Below, piece by piece: positions 61,325-64,000 of a stretch of 64,000 nucleotides of DNA. Under the pieces are notes generated by a model. It had not been told where the DNA came from. It saw only the letters and a program-made list of their open reading frames with translations, and did no database searches. The position numbers were made by a program, and so were the translations under genes. Position 1 is the stretch's first letter. The number at the start of each line of letters is the position of its first letter. Source of the stretch: Fischerella sp. JS2 (GTDB lineage: Bacteria > Cyanobacteriota > Cyanobacteriia > Cyanobacteriales > Nostocaceae); assembly GCF_032393985.1 (NCBI RefSeq), contig NZ_CP135918.1, positions 1-64,000 of the forward strand, in the 5' to 3' direction.

Positions 61325-62095
61325 ATGAAAAGCCAAATCCTAGCTATAGCCACATTGACAGCTTCAATCACCTTTCATCAAACTGTATTAGCTGCAAATT
61401 CAGAACACATCAGACAGTTGTTAGCCACTAAGCAGTGTCAAAACTGTGACCTTAGCGGTGCAGGGTTGATAATGGCTGATTTGAGCAAGGCAAATCTTCA
61501 AGGAGCTAATCTTAGTGGTGCTAATCTCAGCCGTGCTAACTTAAGTGGTGCGGATTTAGCTGGTGCAGACTTAAGCGGTGCTAGTTTATTTGGTGTGAAT
61601 CTAAGTGGCACTAAGCTGACAGGGGCAATTCTCATAGGTGCAGACTTAAGAAATACTTATCTAGTCAATGCAGATTTGACTGGCGTGAATTTCAACGGCG
61701 CTAACTTGCAAGGCGCTTATGGTATTCCATTACAAATTGCCAAACCAGAGGAATTTTATGCTTGGGGTGTTGCAGAAGCGCAAAAAGGTAATCAACAACG
61801 AGCGTTAGAATATTTTAATCAAGCGATCGCACTGCAATCAGATTATGCTGCTGCTTATTTGGCTCGTGCTGTTGCTCGTTATCAACTTTTTGATAGACAA
61901 GGTGCTTTTCAAGACGCCCAAGCGGCAGAAAAATTGTTTACTAATCAAAACAATGGTGATGGAATACAAACAGCACAAGCTTTTATTAAACAACTGCAAA
62001 CACCCCAAACAGCAAAGTTAGATCCTGGTAAACCCAGTTTTATGGACTTTTTTGGAAGTGTGACTTCACTGTTGCTTCAGTTTCTGCCTTTTTAA
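61325..62095 (+). CDS. Exported pentapeptide-repeat and TPR protein
   Basis: A 256-residue protein with a signal peptide (MKSQILAIATLTASITFHQT V, cleavage near LAANS). Then come about 14 pentapeptides of the ANLSGANLS type (about 45-125) and a TPR-like region (about 130-215) with AEAQKGNQQRALEYFNQAIA and SDYAAAYLARAVARYQLFD. A hydrophobic C-terminal segment (FFGSVTSLLLQFLPF) ends the protein. Pentapeptide-TPR combinations are scaffold-like; the partner is unknown. A TTG 12 bases upstream is the alternative start; the ATG at 61325 begins a better signal peptide. Confidence 0.88.
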   Translation: MKSQILAIATLTASITFHQTVLAANSEHIRQLLATKQCQNCDLSGAGLIMADLSKANLQGANLSGANLSRANLSGADLAGADLSGASLFGVNLSGTKLTGAILIGADLRNTYLVNADLTGVNFNGANLQGAYGIPLQIAKPEEFYAWGVAEAQKGNQQRALEYFNQAIALQSDYAAAYLARAVARYQLFDRQGAFQDAQAAEKLFTNQNNGDGIQTAQAFIKQLQTPQTAKLDPGKPSFMDFFGSVTSLLLQFLPF

Positions 62096-62099
62096 GTAG

Positions 62100-62240
62100 A
62101 TAGGGAGGTGGGGATATGGGGAGTGTGAGGGGTGTGTAGACGCGCTTTGCGCGGCTTCCCGTAGGGTGGGGTGTGAGGAGTAGTAAACAACTAACCACTA
62201 ACTACTAATGTACAGACGCGATGTTCCTCGCGTCTCTACC
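62100..62240. repeat. GTAGACGCG/CTTCCCGTAGGGTGG dispersed repeat
   Basis: GGGGTGTGTAGACGCGCTTT, GCGCGGCTTCCCGTAGGGTG and AGTGTGAGG modules, then AACCACTAACTAC heptamers, fill the spacer between two genes. It matches the 1.4-kb and 40.2-kb repeats. Confidence 0.85.
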
Positions 62241-62270
62241 TACTAACCACTAACTACCAACTACCAACAA

Positions 62271-62897
62271 ATGACTATTTCCAACCAATTGTGGGAAGCA
62301 AATCAAGATATAGCACAAGCTTGTTTACTACATCCTTTTGTCGAAGGGATTGGTTATGGTACGCTGCCATCAATGAAATTTGCCTACTATATCGGGCAAG
62401 ATGCTTTTTTCTTAGAAGCTTTTGCCCGTGCTTACAGTATCGCTGCAGCGAAAGCACCTGATTGGGAAGCATTTATGACATTTCATGATTTAGCTGGTGG
62501 TATACTGCAAGAATTACGGCTGCATGAAGGCTATGCTGCTGAGTGGGGAGTTGATTTGCGTTCTGTACAACCAGGCGCAGCAACACGTCACTATACAGAC
62601 TTTTTGCTAGCCACTGCTTGGGGTGGAGATGTAGGTTTAACTGCGGCTGCTATGTCTCCCTGTATGCGTCTATATGCTTTTTTGGGAGAAAAATTAGCTG
62701 AAGATGGCATTGGCGAAAATCAATACGCAGACTGGATTCGTACTTATAGTAGCTCAGATTTTCAGCCATTAGTGCAACAGTTAGAAAGTCTAGTAGATCG
62801 TTTCGCAACTACTTCTACTCGAGTCCACTCGACTTATCGCTATGCTATGTTGTGTGAGCAAGAGTTTTTTCAAGCAGCATGGCAATTTGGAGAATAA
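62271..62897 (+). CDS. tenA: TenA family aminopyrimidine hydrolase (thiaminase II-like)
   Basis: A 208-residue all-helical TenA-type protein, which hydrolyses aminopyrimidines in thiamine salvage. It starts MTISNQLWEANQDIAQACLL and has SMKFAYYIGQDAFFLEAFAR (the Y-x-x-Q-D motif) and TAAAMSPCMRLYAFLGEKLA with the Cys expected of TenA_C types. The C-terminal AMLCEQEFFQAAWQF contains the usual E-x-x-F catalytic Glu. The start codon directly follows an ACTACCA heptamer tract with no Shine-Dalgarno sequence. No TPP riboswitch is visible in the short upstream spacer. It converges on the aminotransferase gene with a 2-bp gap. Confidence 0.9.
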   Translation: MTISNQLWEANQDIAQACLLHPFVEGIGYGTLPSMKFAYYIGQDAFFLEAFARAYSIAAAKAPDWEAFMTFHDLAGGILQELRLHEGYAAEWGVDLRSVQPGAATRHYTDFLLATAWGGDVGLTAAAMSPCMRLYAFLGEKLAEDGIGENQYADWIRTYSSSDFQPLVQQLESLVDRFATTSTRVHSTYRYAMLCEQEFFQAAWQFGE

Positions 62898-62899
62898 AA

Positions 62900-64000
62900 T
62901 TAGCTAGAGAATTCAATAATTCTACTTACAGCAGTTTCTAATATAGGTGGTTCATGTACTAAGGCAAACCGGACATAGCCTTCTCCAAATTTGCCGAAAC
63001 CTGCACCAGGAGAAACTGCCACTCCCGTTTTTTCAACTAGTTGAGTACAAAATTCCATAGAATTTTGACTCCACACTTTTGGTAACTTTGCCCAAACGTA
63101 CATTGTGGCTTTGGGTATAGGAACCTGCCAATCAATGCGATGTAAAGCATTAACAAAAGTATCCCGACGCTGACGAAATTTATCAACAGAAGTTTTAACT
63201 ATATCTTGTGGTCCAACTAAAGCAGCGATCGCACCGTTTAAAATACCACGATATTGGTTAAAATCAACTGCTGCTTTCACTTGACGCAAAGCATTAATCA
63301 ACTCAGAATTGCCAATTGCATAGCCAATCCGAAAGCCACCCATGTTGTAGGACTTGGAAAGAGTAAAAAATTCTATTGAGACGGTTTTTTGTGGATCTGC
63401 TTGGAGAATAGAGGGGGCGAGGGAAGAAGTGGGGGAGTGGGGAGAGTAGGGGGAGTGTGAAGAATAATTATTTTGTTGCTTTTCTTTATCTGTCTCATTG
63501 AAAACTAAATCTACGTAGGGGAAATCGTGAACTAGGATGAGGTTGTGCTGCTGACAAAAGGCGACAGCTTCTTCAAAGAAAGAGAATGGGGCGATCGCGC
63601 TGGTAGGATTGTGTGGATAGCTTAACACCATCATCCGTGCTTGTGCCAACACAGGCGCGGGAATGTCAGTAAATACTGGTAAAAAATCATTTTCTGCTCG
63701 TAGCGGCATTGGGTAAATTTGACCACTAGCTAAGTAAACTCCGCCAGCATGGGAAGGATAACCCGGATCGAGTAACAGAGCAAAATCTCCTGGGTTTAGG
63801 ACTGCCAAAGGTAAATGGGCAGTGCCTTCCTGAGAACCGATCAGTGGTAGCACTTCTGTTTCTGGATCTACAGCAATGCCAAATTTTTGCTCATACCATT
63901 GGGCAGCAGCTTGACGAAAGGCTTGTGTGCCATGAAATAACAAGTAGCCGTGGGTACTGTGATCATATAAAGACTGGGCGATCGCATCTACTACATGTGA
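62900..64000 (-). CDS. Class I/II pyridoxal-phosphate aminotransferase, partial at window edge
   Basis: The frame is open to base 64000, so the N-terminal part is missing. The visible 366 codons include GYLLFHGTQAFRQAAAQWYE, LLDPGYPSHAGG, LSYPHNPTSA, HDFPYVDLVF and FFTLSKSYNMGGFRIGYAIG N with the PLP-binding Lys (SK), followed by FALVHEPPIL near the end. It resembles the LL-diaminopimelate/alanine aminotransferase group. Between VFNETDKE and SILQADPQKT lie about 28 residues (NNYSSHSPYSPHSPTSSLAP) encoded by repeat-like DNA at about 63410-63490. An internal TTG at 63943 could be mistaken for the start, but upstream codons read as family sequence. Confidence 0.9.
   Translation of the reverse strand, partial: SHVVDAIAQSLYDHSTHGYLLFHGTQAFRQAAAQWYEQKFGIAVDPETEVLPLIGSQEGTAHLPLAVLNPGDFALLLDPGYPSHAGGVYLASGQIYPMPLRAENDFLPVFTDIPAPVLAQARMMVLSYPHNPTSAIAPFSFFEEAVAFCQQHNLILVHDFPYVDLVFNETDKEKQQNNYSSHSPYSPHSPTSSLAPSILQADPQKTVSIEFFTLSKSYNMGGFRIGYAIGNSELINALRQVKAAVDFNQYRGILNGAIAALVGPQDIVKTSVDKFRQRRDTFVNALHRIDWQVPIPKATMYVWAKLPKVWSQNSMEFCTQLVEKTGVAVSPGAGFGKFGEGYVRFALVHEPPILETAVSRIIEFSS

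Noticed and set aside
62096-62270. TPP riboswitch upstream of the tenA-like gene
   Set aside because: The spacer is filled by dispersed repeat and heptamer DNA; the conserved CUGAGA and related riboswitch core were not found.

Overview
The window looks like the dnaA end of a chromosome from a filamentous, heterocyst-forming cyanobacterium (Nostocales). The evidence is a dnaA/oriC/dnaN arrangement with cyanobacterial DnaA boxes, frequent HIP1 octamers (GCGATCGC), short heptanucleotide tandem repeats, phytochrome/cyanobacteriochrome-type GAF sensors, a phylloquinone (men) gene group, and above all hetF preceded by a tandem array of the heterocyst-specific small RNA NsiR1. No protein or database search was possible; all calls are from reading motifs and DNA.

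Layout. 1-4.2 kb: dnaA, putative oriC, dnaN, an SRPBCC-like protein and an unknown protein. 4.2-10.6 kb: a four-GAF bilin-type sensor histidine kinase, then a related GAF-only protein with a decayed, frameshifted duplicate GAF. 11-17.9 kb: ArsA-HSP20 ATPase, DUF2358 protein, acyltransferase, RDD protein, rpmG-rpsR, an RNase II/R exonuclease and a Uma2 remnant. 18.2-22.4 kb: NsiR1 array (eight recognisable minus-strand copies, six with an intact TCCGGA DIF+ box) and hetF. 22.8-32.5 kb: two small stress/adhesion-type proteins, a GH13 enzyme, a three-gene Zn/Mn ABC importer, a MoeB/Uba4-rhodanese protein with a JAMM peptidase, a four-helix-bundle protein and mnmH. 33.3-42.8 kb: pentapeptide protein, large zinc metalloprotease, decayed IS, mazG, an aldehyde dehydrogenase remnant, a Rieske protein and proA. 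44-49.8 kb: phylloquinone genes menF, menA, menC, menE and a DHNA-CoA-type thioesterase. 50-64 kb: PPC protein, comF, small proteins, Ser/Thr kinase-FGE fusion, lone potC-like permease, five-PAS hybrid kinase, oxidoreductase, pentapeptide-TPR protein, tenA-like gene and an aminotransferase cut by the window edge.

The most informative signals are of two kinds. First, the NsiR1/hetF locus: each 140-bp unit carries, on the minus strand, a DIF+ -35 box, a leader of about 60 nt and a rho-independent terminator, running antisense to any long hetF leader. This is a known system in Nostoc; what is specific here is its copy number, homogenised core, two terminator classes and decaying flank copies. 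Second, intergenic repeats have invaded coding and start regions: repeat-like DNA is read in frame inside menC, menE, the five-PAS kinase and the terminal aminotransferase, and heptamer repeats abut the start codons of dnaN, mazG, menC, menE, comF and tenA.

I found no tRNA, rRNA, CRISPR array, prophage or clear defence island.
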